From positions 37,218 to 101,217 of the forward strand of contig NZ_QPLK01000016.1 in the NCBI RefSeq assembly GCF_003340565.1: DNA of 64,000 bases, written 5' to 3'. Below are positions 19,745 through 28,080 of the stretch, in pieces. Position 1 is the first letter of the stretch; every line of letters starts with the position of its first letter. The DNA comes from Rhodovulum sp. 12E13. Its GTDB lineage: Bacteria > Pseudomonadota > Alphaproteobacteria > Rhodobacterales > Rhodobacteraceae. Below the pieces are notes generated by a model. The model made no database searches. It had not been told where the DNA came from and worked only from the letters and a program-made list of their open reading frames with translations. The position numbers were made by a program, and so were the translations under genes.

Positions 19745-19773
19745 AAAAAAGCCCCGGCCTCGGCCGGGGCTTT
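19745..19773 (-). terminator. Intrinsic terminator of rpsO-pnp
   Basis: On the minus strand a 12-bp stem (AAAGCCCCGGCC with GGCCGGGGCTTT, positions 19748-19773) continues into a run of six T residues. It lies about 27 nt after the pnp stop. Confidence 0.92.
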
Positions 19774-19799
19774 CGCGGTCTCGGGGGACCGAAGGCGCC

Positions 19800-21932
19800 T
19801 TACTCGGCCGCCTCCTCGCTCGCCAGCTCGGTGCCCGTCTCCTGGTCGACCACTTTCATCGACAGGCGCACCTTGCCGCGGTCGTCGAAGCCCAGCAGCT
19901 TGACCCAGACTTCCTGTCCCTCCTGCAGCACGTCGGAAGGGTGCTTGAGCCGGCGGTTCTCGATCTGGCTCACATGCACCAGTCCGTCGCGCTTGCCGAA
20001 GAAGTTCACGAAGGCGCCGAAATCGACCAGCTTGACCACCTTGCCCTTGTAGACCTTGCCCTGTTCCGGCTCGGCCACGATCGAGTGGATCATCTCGTAG
20101 GCCTTCTGGATGGCCTCGGCGTTGGGCGAGGCGATCTTGACCACGCCGTCGTCGTTGATGTCGACCTTGGCGCCGGAGGTCTCGACGATCTCGCGGATCA
20201 CCTTGCCGCCCGAACCGATCACCTCGCGGATCTTGTCGACCGGCACCTGCATCGTCTCGATGCGCGGGGCGTGCGCCGAGAACTCGCCCGCCTCGGTCAG
20301 CGCCTTCGACATCTCGCCGAGGATGTGCATGCGCGCCGCGCGGGCCTGCGCCAGCGCCTGCTCCATGATCTGCGGCGTGATGCCGGCCACCTTGATGTCC
20401 ATCTGCAGCGAGGTGATGCCGTCCTTGGTGCCGGCCACCTTGAAGTCCATGTCGCCCAGATGGTCCTCGTCGCCGAGGATGTCGGTCAGCACGGCATACG
20501 CGCCGTCGTCTTCCAGGACGAGGCCCATGGCCACGCCCGCGACCGGCGCCTTGAGCGGCACGCCCGCATCCATCATCGACAGCGACGAGCCGCAGACCGT
20601 GGCCATCGACGACGAGCCGTTCGACTCGGTGATCTCCGACACGACGCGGATCGTGTAGGGGAACTCGGTCGGCGGCGGCAGAACGGCCTGCAGCGCGCGC
20701 CATGCCAGCTTGCCGTGGCCGATCTCGCGCCGGCCCGGCGGGCCGAAGCGGCCGACTTCGCCGACCGAGTAGGGCGGGAAGTTGTAGTGCAGCATGAAGT
20801 TGGCGCGGTAGTTGCCGTGCAGCGCGTCGATGATCTGCTCGTCCTCGCCGGTGCCCAGCGTGGTCACGCAGAGCGCCTGCGTCTCGCCCCGGGTGAACAG
20901 GGCCGAGCCGTGGGTGCGGGGCAGCAGCCCCACCTCGGATTCGATCTGGCGAACCGTGTCGAGCGCGCGCCCGTCGATCCGCTTGCCGTTCTTCACCACG
21001 TCGCCGCGCAGAACGGTCGATTCGAGCTTCTTGAGCGCCGAGCCGAGGTTGGGATCGGCCTGCTGCTCCTCGCTCAGGCCGGCGACGATCTTGTCCTTCA
21101 CCGCGGCGACGGCGCCGGTGCGCTCCTGCTTGTCGAGGATCGCGTAGGCCGCGCGCATCTCGGTCTCGCCGGCGGCCTTCACCGCCTCGTAGAGCGCTGA
21201 GTAGTCCGGCGGCGAAAAGTCGAACGGCTCCTTCGCCGCGTCCTCGGCCAGGTCGATGATCAGGTCGATCACCGGCTGGATCTGCTCGTGCGCGAAGGTC
21301 ACGGCGCCCAGCATCTCGGCCTCGGTCAGCTCGTAGGCCTCGGACTCGACCATCATCACGGCGTCCTTCGTGCCCGCGACCACGAGGTCGAGCCGCTGGT
21401 CGGGGTTCAGCCGCAGCTGATCCATGTCGGACACTTCGGGGTTGAGCACGTAGTCGCCGTCCTCGAAGCCGACGCGACATGCCGCGATCGGGCCCATGAA
21501 GGGCACGCCCGAGATGGTCAGCGCGGCGGAGGCCGCGATCATCGCCACGATGTCGGGGTCGTTGACCAGGTCGTGGCTCAGCACGGTGCAGATCACCAGC
21601 ACCTCGTGCTTGAAGCCGGGCACGAAGAGCGGCCGGATCGGCCGGTCGATCAGGCGCGAGGTGAGCGTCTCCTTCTCGGTCGGGCGCCCCTCGCGCTTGA
21701 AGAAGCCGCCGGGCACCTTGCCCGCGGCATAGTATTTCTCGTTGTAGTGGACGGTCAGCGGAAAGAACGGCTGATCCGGCTTCGCCTCCTTGGCGAAGGT
21801 CACGTTGGCCATCACAGAGGTCTCGCCGAGCGTGGCGATCACCGAACCGTCGGCCTGACGGGCGACCTTGCCCGTTTCCAGCGTGAGGGTTTCCTCCCCC
21901 CACGTCATCGATTTCGTCGTCTTGTGGAACAT
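19800..21932 (-). CDS. pnp: Polyribonucleotide nucleotidyltransferase (PNPase)
   Basis: A 710-aa 3'-to-5' phosphorolytic exoribonuclease of the RNA degradosome. Domains in order are a first RNase PH domain, an alpha-helical linker, a second RNase PH domain (with the [15 protein letters not shown] region), a KH domain ([12 protein letters not shown]) and an S1 domain ([20 protein letters not shown]) near the C-terminus. Length is normal. It follows rpsO after 295 bp of GC-rich hairpin-forming DNA and ends at a strong terminator. Confidence 0.97.
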   Translation of the reverse strand: MFHKTTKSMTWGEETLTLETGKVARQADGSVIATLGETSVMANVTFAKEAKPDQPFFPLTVHYNEKYYAAGKVPGGFFKREGRPTEKETLTSRLIDRPIRPLFVPGFKHEVLVICTVLSHDLVNDPDIVAMIAASAALTISGVPFMGPIAACRVGFEDGDYVLNPEVSDMDQLRLNPDQRLDLVVAGTKDAVMMVESEAYELTEAEMLGAVTFAHEQIQPVIDLIIDLAEDAAKEPFDFSPPDYSALYEAVKAAGETEMRAAYAILDKQERTGAVAAVKDKIVAGLSEEQQADPNLGSALKKLESTVLRGDVVKNGKRIDGRALDTVRQIESEVGLLPRTHGSALFTRGETQALCVTTLGTGEDEQIIDALHGNYRANFMLHYNFPPYSVGEVGRFGPPGRREIGHGKLAWRALQAVLPPPTEFPYTIRVVSEITESNGSSSMATVCGSSLSMMDAGVPLKAPVAGVAMGLVLEDDGAYAVLTDILGDEDHLGDMDFKVAGTKDGITSLQMDIKVAGITPQIMEQALAQARAARMHILGEMSKALTEAGEFSAHAPRIETMQVPVDKIREVIGSGGKVIREIVETSGAKVDINDDGVVKIASPNAEAIQKAYEMIHSIVAEPEQGKVYKGKVVKLVDFGAFVNFFGKRDGLVHVSQIENRRLKHPSDVLQEGQEVWVKLLGFDDRGKVRLSMKVVDQETGTELASEEAAE

Positions 21933-22227
21933 GCGTCTATCCTGTCGTGGAGCACTCCCGGGCGGATCCCGGGTCTCCCGCGTCTTATGGCGGCCCCATT
22001 GCCGCCGACCCCAATCCTTCGCACGCGCCCGGGGTCAGAGGCGTCACGTCTCAGATGTGGCGCGCTTACAGGTTTTCGAGGCTTTTGGAAACGGGGGAGT
22101 TGGTGGCGCAATGGCGCGCCCGGCCTGACAGGGCCGGGCCGGGCCGGGCGAGCCGCCACAGGCGACTGGTGCTGGCCCGATCCCGGGGGGCGGGCGGCGG
22201 GCCGGAGGGGCGCCGCCGCGCCAGCAG

Positions 22228-22497
22228 TCAGCGGCGGATGCCGAGGCGCTTGATGAGGTCCTGGTAGCGGCCCTCGTCCTTGCCGCGCAGATAGTCGAGC
22301 AGCTTGCGGCGCTGGGCCACCAGCTTCAGAAGGCCGCGGCGCGAGTGGTTGTCCTTCTTGTGGGTCTTGAAGTGCTCGGTCAGCGCGGTGATCCGCTTCG
22401 TCAGGATCGCGACCTGCACCTCGGGCGAGCCGGTGTCGCCCTCCTTCGTGGCGTAGTCCTTGAGAACCTGCGCCTTCTCTTCGGCAGTGATCGACAT
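22228..22497 (-). CDS. rpsO: 30S ribosomal protein S15
   Basis: The 89-aa small-subunit protein that binds the central domain of 16S rRNA. It has the expected four helices with the [19 protein letters not shown] region. The ribosome site AAAGGAG precedes the ATG. It is co-oriented with pnp, the classical rpsO-pnp order. The ~240 bp upstream to the next gene would hold its promoter; I could not pick one confidently. Confidence 0.97.
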   Translation of the reverse strand: MSITAEEKAQVLKDYATKEGDTGSPEVQVAILTKRITALTEHFKTHKKDNHSRRGLLKLVAQRRKLLDYLRGKDEGRYQDLIKRLGIRR

Positions 22498-22753
22498 CGG
22501 GGTCTCCTTTCGACGTGTGACGGCGCAAGCCGGGATGTCGTCCAGCAGGGCCCATGGAGGGGGCCGGGCGCGCTCCGCCCGGAAGTGCGCGCCTATGGGC
22601 CAGATCGTGCCGGTTGTAAAGGGGGCGTCCCGACCACCACGCCCGCAGGGCGATGCGGCACGCTGTGCCCCGCGGCCCGCGGCCGTGGCGCGCGACGATG
22701 ACAGGAATGCGCGCTGCTGCTAGGCTTGCCCGAGGGTCATGACGGGGGTCTGG

Positions 22754-24205
22754 ATGCAGCACATGTCTCGCAGTCTCGCTTTCGGGATCGCTGCCGCCGT
22801 CTCGGTACCCTTTTGCGCCCCTGCGTCGCCCCTCGCCCCGGACCCGATAGGGTCGAGCGCGCTGACGCTGCGCATCGAGCCGATCGCGCAGGCACAGCCG
22901 CCCGATACCGGGCGGCCCGACTTCGCGGCGCCCGTCATCGTCGGCGGGCGCCTGCACGTCGTCGACCAGGCGCAAGGGCGCATCCTGCGCGACGACGGCG
23001 GGGGCGGATTTGTCGAGATCCTGTCGCCAGACAAGATGCCCGAGGGCGTGACACCCGTGCGCCAGCGCGTGCTCAACATCGCGGGGGGAGCGGGGTCGGA
23101 CGTGTTCGTGACCTTCACCTCGTCGACACTGCCCACCGGCTTCGCCGCCGCACAGCCCCTGCCGGAAGATTCGGCCTATGGCTCGGAGCCCAATTACCAG
23201 GTCGTCTATCGCTACAGCCAGGCGGCCGACGGCAGCCTCGCGTCGCCCGTGCCGCTCGCCGCGTTCGAAAGCAGGTCGTCGGGCCATAGCGGCGGGGGCA
23301 TGCTGGCCCTGCCCGACGGCGACCTGCTTCTGGCCACGGGCGACAACCTCGGCTTCGACCGTGACGGGCTCGCCGCGCCGCAGGATCCGGCGTCCCACCT
23401 TGGCAAGCTTCTCATGATCGACAGCGAGACGGGCGAGACCACCGTCGCGGCGCAGGGCGTGCGCAACGTGCAAAGGCTGGCCTATGCCGATGCGGATCGG
23501 TCGCGAATCGTCTTCGCCGATATCGGGTCGACGACCGCGGAGGAGATCAACGAGATCTCCGTTGGCGACCTGACCGACACGGGCGAGATCGAGAATTTCG
23601 GCTGGGGGCGCAACGACGACGGCAACGCGCGCGAGGGCACCTTCTACATCAACGAGGGCGTCGGATCTTCCGAAGGCGGCGAGCCGCGGGCGATCGGCGC
23701 CGCGCCCGTGCCCGAGACGGGCTTTCGCCAGCCCTATGCGCAATACGGGCACGAGGGACGGCGCTTCGTCGCGATCAGCGGGCCGGTGACCTCCGACAGC
23801 GCGTTCGATATGATCGTGGCCCTGTTCGGCGACCTGCCGACGGGCGACCTCTATGCCACGATGGCACCGCTCGGGGGAACGGATGTCCCGGTCTTTCGCA
23901 TCGCGCTCGTCGATGCATCGGGGGCGCCGGTTTCGCTGTTCGCGCTGGCAGGGGAGCGCCGCCCCGATCCCCGCTTCTTCGCGCTGCCGGACGGCACGGC
24001 GGGCGTGATGCTGGAGCACACGGGCACGCTCTACAGCCTGACCGAGGTCGCCCCGATCCCGCTGCCGGGCGCGGCCGGCCTGCTCGTGTCGGCCGGGCTC
24101 GGCCTGGGCGCATTGCGTCTGGCGGCGCGGCGGCGCCTGGCCCGGTCCCGGTCCGCGCGCGCCACGGACGGCGCGCCGATGCGGGGCCGAAGCGCCCTGC
24201 CGTGA
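22754..24205 (+). CDS. Secreted PQQ-type sugar dehydrogenase-like beta-propeller with PIPLPGAAGL C-terminal sorting signal
   Basis: About 483 aa from MQHMSRSL; an in-frame ATG five codons upstream (22739) is also possible. A signal peptide is followed by a propeller resembling the glucose/sorbosone dehydrogenase fold: PVIVGGRLHVVDQAQGRI, HSGGGMLALPDGDLLLATGDN, GKLLMID and ENFGWGRNDDG. The C-terminus carries a tripartite sorting tail: PIPLPGAAGLL, a hydrophobic segment and an Arg cluster (AARRR). Such VPLPA-CTERM tails are cut by an exosortase, which is not in this window. About 20 residues follow the Arg cluster, which is longer than usual. Enzymatic activity is not certain. Confidence 0.75.
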   Translation: MQHMSRSLAFGIAAAVSVPFCAPASPLAPDPIGSSALTLRIEPIAQAQPPDTGRPDFAAPVIVGGRLHVVDQAQGRILRDDGGGGFVEILSPDKMPEGVTPVRQRVLNIAGGAGSDVFVTFTSSTLPTGFAAAQPLPEDSAYGSEPNYQVVYRYSQAADGSLASPVPLAAFESRSSGHSGGGMLALPDGDLLLATGDNLGFDRDGLAAPQDPASHLGKLLMIDSETGETTVAAQGVRNVQRLAYADADRSRIVFADIGSTTAEEINEISVGDLTDTGEIENFGWGRNDDGNAREGTFYINEGVGSSEGGEPRAIGAAPVPETGFRQPYAQYGHEGRRFVAISGPVTSDSAFDMIVALFGDLPTGDLYATMAPLGGTDVPVFRIALVDASGAPVSLFALAGERRPDPRFFALPDGTAGVMLEHTGTLYSLTEVAPIPLPGAAGLLVSAGLGLGALRLAARRRLARSRSARATDGAPMRGRSALP

Positions 24206-24231
24206 GCCGCCCCGGGCGAGGCGTGGCCGGC

Positions 24232-25215
24232 TCAGGCCGGGAATTGCGAGGCCGGCAGGAGCGAGATGTCGTCGAGGCTCGGCCCGGCGGCGGCCGAGAG
24301 ACGCGCGAGCGCCACGCCGTCGGCCAGCACCTCCACCGTTTCGGGATCGTCGGCAGCGCGGGACAGCGCGATCTCGGGTGGCGCGTCGTTGGCCCAGTCG
24401 TCCCACACGACGACGAGCCTGTCTTCGGCGGGATCGAAATCGGCGAGCGTGGCCGCATCGCCCGCACCGAGAGGCGCGAGGCCCGGGCCCAGCACGAAGG
24501 TGTCGGCGCCGACCCCGCCCGTCGCGTGATCCTGCGCGCCGAGCACCAGAGTGTCGTCGCCCGCGCCGCCGTCGAGCACGTCGCGCCCGTCGACCGCCGC
24601 CTCGCCATCTGCGGGGACCGCGCTCAGGTGGTCGTCGCCCGCCCCGCCCAGCAGCGTATTGTCGCCCGAGCCGTCGGCGAGGCGGTCGTCGCCGGCGCCC
24701 CCCTCCAGCCGGTCGTCGCCCCAGTCGCCGAAGAGCCGGTCGTCGCCCGCGCCGCCCTCGAGCGTGTCGTCGCCGCCACCGCCGCCGAGATCGTCGGCGC
24801 CGTCGGTGCCCGTGATGAGCTCGTCCGCGGCGCCACCGTCGAATCGCAGGCCGGGGGGGCTCGGCTCCGCGTCCTCCGTGGAGGGGCCGTCCGGCGGCGG
24901 GTCGCCCGGCGGCGGGTCGCCCGGCGGCGGGTCATCGGTCAGGAACTCGTCGGCAAGCGGATCCCCAGGCAGAAGATCATCCTCGCCCGCCCCGTCACGT
25001 AGACCGTCGCCTCCGCCGTCTGCAGCCCCGTCGCCCTCGGGGGGCAGCAGGTCGGCCCCGATCTCGTGACCTTCGCCCTCGCCCTCGCGCCGCGCCGTTT
25101 CGTCATCGTCGCGCGAGGCGTCGCCCCGCGTGTCATCGTCGTCCTCGTCGCCGAAGGCCATCGGCAGGGCGAACCCCGCCAGCATGACACCCAGCAGACC
25201 CAGAGCGCCAATCAT
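24232..25215 (-). CDS. RTX calcium-binding repeat protein with N-terminal membrane segment
   Basis: A 327-aa protein. Residues 2-22 (IGALGLLGVMLAGFALPMAF) are a signal or anchor helix. A long acidic stretch follows, then a proline-rich repeat (GDPPPGDPPPGDPPPDG). The C-terminal half has about six RTX nonapeptides of the GGxGxDxLx type (LEGGAGDDRLFGDWGDDRL...). The last ~100 residues (ADFDPAEDRLVVVWDD...) resemble the end domain of such proteins. GAGGAGAG before ATG 25215 fixes the start. The N-terminal segment is atypical for type I secretion substrates. It converges on the sugar dehydrogenase-like gene, 26 bp away. Confidence 0.8.
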   Translation of the reverse strand: MIGALGLLGVMLAGFALPMAFGDEDDDDTRGDASRDDDETARREGEGEGHEIGADLLPPEGDGAADGGGDGLRDGAGEDDLLPGDPLADEFLTDDPPPGDPPPGDPPPDGPSTEDAEPSPPGLRFDGGAADELITGTDGADDLGGGGGDDTLEGGAGDDRLFGDWGDDRLEGGAGDDRLADGSGDNTLLGGAGDDHLSAVPADGEAAVDGRDVLDGGAGDDTLVLGAQDHATGGVGADTFVLGPGLAPLGAGDAATLADFDPAEDRLVVVWDDWANDAPPEIALSRAADDPETVEVLADGVALARLSAAAGPSLDDISLLPASQFPA

Positions 25216-25356
25216 GCGCCTCTCCTCGTCACACGCCGCCCGGCCGGCACCGGGGCAGCCCCCACGCGCCTCTATGCCGCCGCCCTCCACCGCGAGGCGT
25301 TAAACCCGGGCCGCGGAATGCGCCGGATTTGTCAGAAAAGCCGGCCGGACCCGCCC

Positions 25357-26247
25357 TCACCCCGCCCCGGAGAGGAACGGCAGGAAGGCGTCGAGGAAAG
25401 CCTGCGGATCCTCCTCCATCACGAAATGCCCCGTCGGGCAGGTCGAGACCGTCAGCCGCCCGGCCCACGGCCGCCATACCCCCGCCGGATCGCCCGTGCG
25501 GGCCGGGAAGCCCGTCTCGGCGTGGAGGAAGTGGACAGGCGCCGCGATCCGTTCGCCGCGGGCGCGGCTTTCCTCGTCGAGCCGGCGGTCGGTCGTGGCC
25601 CCGGCGCGATAGTCGGCGCACATGGCGGCGCGGCGGGCGGGCTCTGCCATTTGCGCCCGATAGCTCTCGAGGGCCGCCGGCGCGAAGGGAGAGAGGTCGC
25701 CCGCCGCCGCCCAGGCTGCCAGCGTCCAGTCGATATAGGCCGCCGGGTCGGCACCGATCATCCGTTCGGGCAGCGGCGCCGGCTGCGCGAGGAACGTCCA
25801 GTGATAGGCGGCGAGGGCGAGATCGGCATCCCACGCGCGCCAGAAGTCGCCCGTCGGCACCACCTCGCAGATACCCAGACGGTCGACGCGCCCGGGATGA
25901 TCGAGCGCCAGACGGTAGGCCACCCGCGCCCCGCGGTCGTGACCGATGACGTGGGCGCGGGGCAGGGCGAGCGCATCCATCAACGCGACGATATCGGCGG
26001 CCATCGTGCGCTTGGAGTAGACGGTGTGGGCGGCGTCGTCTTCCGGAGCGTCCGAGGCGCCGTAGCCGCGCAGGTCTGGCACGATCACGTCGAAGCGCTC
26101 GGCCAGCGCGGGGGCGACGCGCGCCCACGTCATGTGGTTCTGGGGGTAGCCGTGCAGGAGGACGAGCGGCGCACCGGCCCCGGCGCGATGCACCGACAGC
26201 GTCACCTCGCCCGCCGCGACCCGCTCCTGTCCGAACCCCTCGATCAT
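25357..26247 (-). CDS. Alpha/beta hydrolase, haloacetate dehalogenase-like
   Basis: A 296-aa alpha/beta hydrolase close to fluoroacetate/haloacetate dehalogenases. It has the nucleophile Asp104 with Arg105 and Arg108 in GHDRGAR, His149-Trp150 in AYHWTFLAQP, Tyr213 in CADYRAG and the catalytic His274 in PTGHFVMEE. These sit at a constant offset of 6 from the Rhodopseudomonas fluoroacetate dehalogenase residues (Asp110, Arg111, Arg114, His155, Trp156, Tyr219, His280). The catalytic acid (Asp134 there) is Glu128 here. Defluorination is possible but unproven. Confidence 0.85.
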   Translation of the reverse strand: MIEGFGQERVAAGEVTLSVHRAGAGAPLVLLHGYPQNHMTWARVAPALAERFDVIVPDLRGYGASDAPEDDAAHTVYSKRTMAADIVALMDALALPRAHVIGHDRGARVAYRLALDHPGRVDRLGICEVVPTGDFWRAWDADLALAAYHWTFLAQPAPLPERMIGADPAAYIDWTLAAWAAAGDLSPFAPAALESYRAQMAEPARRAAMCADYRAGATTDRRLDEESRARGERIAAPVHFLHAETGFPARTGDPAGVWRPWAGRLTVSTCPTGHFVMEEDPQAFLDAFLPFLSGAG

Positions 26248-26547
26248 GACCCGCCTCCCTTGCCCCGCGCCACTCTGCCCGGCAGGCAGGTCGCTGCCAA
26301 GTCGGCGCATCGCATCACGCGGCCGCCTGCATCCCCCCGGGCCGCGCGAGAGCACGGAAGGGCGCCACGCCCCCGCGCAACCGGCTCGCCGCGAGCCGTG
26401 ACATGCCTGCATTGGCTCGACGTCCTGCGCCAGCCGACCCCGCCGCCCGACCACGGTCCGCCCGGACACGGCAGCGCGTCGCCCGAGCCGGCGCAGGAGA
26501 GCGCATCAGGCCGTGACCCCATCGCGCGCGGGGGGGAGCGGCGACCC
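26248..26547. other. Intergenic stretch with no gene seen
   Basis: A 300-bp gap between the hydrolase and pseudouridine synthase genes, both on the minus strand. I see no convincing reading frame, terminator or repeat. A minus-strand frame across it is Arg/Gly/Ala-rich and reads like high-GC noise. Confidence 0.5.
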
Positions 26548-27192
26548 TCAGAAGGGCGGCCGGCTTTCGAAGGCGACGGGCGTGCCCCCCTCCGGGTGGC
26601 GAAAGGCGAGGCGGCTGGCATGGAGCATCAGCCTCGGTGCGTCGGCCCCCTCCGCCAGACCGTAGAGCGGGTCGCCCAGGATGGGGTGGCCCAGCGCGGC
26701 CATGTGGACGCGGAGCTGGTGAGAGCGGCCCGTCTCGGGCGCGAGGGCAACGCGGGTGGCCCCGTCGTCATGCGAGAGCGCGCGCCATCGCGTGCGCGCC
26801 GGCCGGCCGCGCGCGTGGCAGACCATCTGGCGCGGCCGGTTCGGCCAGTCGGCGACGAGGGGCAGGTCCACCTCTCCCGCGCCGTCGAGATGACCGGCGA
26901 CCACCGCCTCGTAGGCCTTCGACACATAGCGCCGTTCGAACTGGCGCCCGAGATGCCGCTGCGCCTGCTTCGACCGGGCGAACACCATGACACCCGACGT
27001 GTCGCGATCCAGCCGGTGGACGAGGCGTGTCTCGCGGTCCATCCGGCCGAGGCGTGCGATCAGGCAATCCTCGGCTCCCTCGGCCTTGCCGGGGACCGAG
27101 AGCAGACCCGCGGGCTTGACCACGACCAGCAGCGACGCGTCGCGGTGCAGGATCTGCACCGGGCCTTCGGGCCGGTGATAGGCGCCGCTCAC
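26548..27192 (-). CDS. RluA-family pseudouridine synthase
   Basis: A 214-aa protein with the RluA active-site motif HRLDRDTSGVMVFARS (catalytic Asp in HRLDRDTSG) and the conserved LVVVKPAGLLSVPG opening. It has no S4 domain and is short for the family. It likely isomerises uridine in 23S rRNA or tRNA; the exact site (RluA-type U746/tRNA U32) cannot be set from sequence. About 300 bp upstream of the hydrolase gene show no gene, only unexplained GC-rich DNA. Confidence 0.9.
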   Translation of the reverse strand: MSGAYHRPEGPVQILHRDASLLVVVKPAGLLSVPGKAEGAEDCLIARLGRMDRETRLVHRLDRDTSGVMVFARSKQAQRHLGRQFERRYVSKAYEAVVAGHLDGAGEVDLPLVADWPNRPRQMVCHARGRPARTRWRALSHDDGATRVALAPETGRSHQLRVHMAALGHPILGDPLYGLAEGADAPRLMLHASRLAFRHPEGGTPVAFESRPPF

Positions 27193-27202
27193 GGGATGGG
27201 TG

Positions 27203-27616
27203 TCACGGGCAGAGGGGCAGATCGCCCTCGATGCCGCGGTCGGCGCCCGGGTGGCCGACGCCGTGCTGCTCGAGGGTCAGCCCGGCGGGCGCATCGCGGC
27301 CGGCGAGGGAGACCGACCACGTGTTCTCTCCCGCCATCCGCCACACCATCGACCAGCCGCACCGGGGCCGCAGGCTGCGCTCCGCCCTGCCACCGGAGCG
27401 GACCCGCGCGACCGGAGCGACGTTGGCGACCGCGACGCGGCGCGCCCCGGCGGAGGCCCGGGCATCGCCTGCCCGACGCCGGCGCCGGCCGCGCCGGCGG
27501 GGCGAGAGCGAGCACATCTGCCCGCCCGCCGCACCAGTGACGACGCCGCGGAAGCGGCGTCCCCCACGAAACGCCGTCTCGGGCGTCGCCGGGGTGGTCG
27601 CCGCAGTCACCGCCAT
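27203..27616 (-). CDS. Hypothetical ORF, doubtful
   Basis: A 137-aa open frame starting inside the last codons of the msrC-like gene (10-bp overlap) and ending 10 bp before the RluA gene. The composition is Arg/Ala/Gly-rich in the middle. The C-terminal ~50 residues (GWSMVWRMAGENTWSVSLAG...) look more protein-like. I recognise no family. It may be a diverged or frameshifted gene, or chance in high-GC DNA. Confidence 0.3.
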   Translation of the reverse strand: MAVTAATTPATPETAFRGGRRFRGVVTGAAGGQMCSLSPRRRGRRRRRAGDARASAGARRVAVANVAPVARVRSGGRAERSLRPRCGWSMVWRMAGENTWSVSLAGRDAPAGLTLEQHGVGHPGADRGIEGDLPLCP

Positions 27617-28080
27617 GCCCCCTCCTGCGCGCCGAAGGTCGCGCGCAGGATCGCTCCGAGGCCCTCCGCGTCGACGCTGTCGAAGGCGGCGGGGCGGTCG
27701 CTGTCGATGTCGAGGACGCCCAGAAGGCGGCCGCCGGGGGCGGTCACGGGCAGCACGATTTCCGACCGCGTGGACGACGAGCACGCGATGTGTCCGGGGA
27801 AGGCATCGACATCGTCGACCACCTGCACCTCGCGGGTGCGGGCGGCGGCCCCGCACACGCCCCGCTCGAACGGGATGGTCAGGCAGCCATGGGTGCCCTG
27901 GTACGGCCCGATCTTGAGAAGACCGGGCGCGGCGACACGGTAGAAGCCCGTCCAGTCGAAGCGGTCGTCGGCATGGTGGATCTCGCAGGCCAGCGTCGCC
28001 ATCAGCGCCACCTCGTCGCTCTCGCCCTCGGTCAGCGCGGCGCAGCGGGCGGCGAGAGCCGCGTAATCGACCCGGCTCAT
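27607..28080 (-). CDS. msrC: Free methionine-R-sulfoxide reductase (GAF domain)
   Basis: A 157-aa single-GAF-domain enzyme that reduces free methionine-R-sulfoxide. The three conserved Cys of the family are present: Cys66 in QGTHGCLTIP, Cys76 in ERGVCGAAA and Cys100 in GHIACSSSTRSEIVLP, equivalent to Cys84/94/118 of the E. coli enzyme. Its start overlaps the thiolase stop by 4 bp (ATGA), so the two genes are coupled. Confidence 0.93.
   Translation of the reverse strand: MSRVDYAALAARCAALTEGESDEVALMATLACEIHHADDRFDWTGFYRVAAPGLLKIGPYQGTHGCLTIPFERGVCGAAARTREVQVVDDVDAFPGHIACSSSTRSEIVLPVTAPGGRLLGVLDIDSDRPAAFDSVDAEGLGAILRATFGAQEGAWR

Noticed and set aside
24620..24840. CRISPR-like array suggested by the regular short repeats
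   Set aside because: The regularity is codon-level repetition of RTX nonapeptides (GGAGDD-type) in a protein gene, with no spacer-repeat structure.
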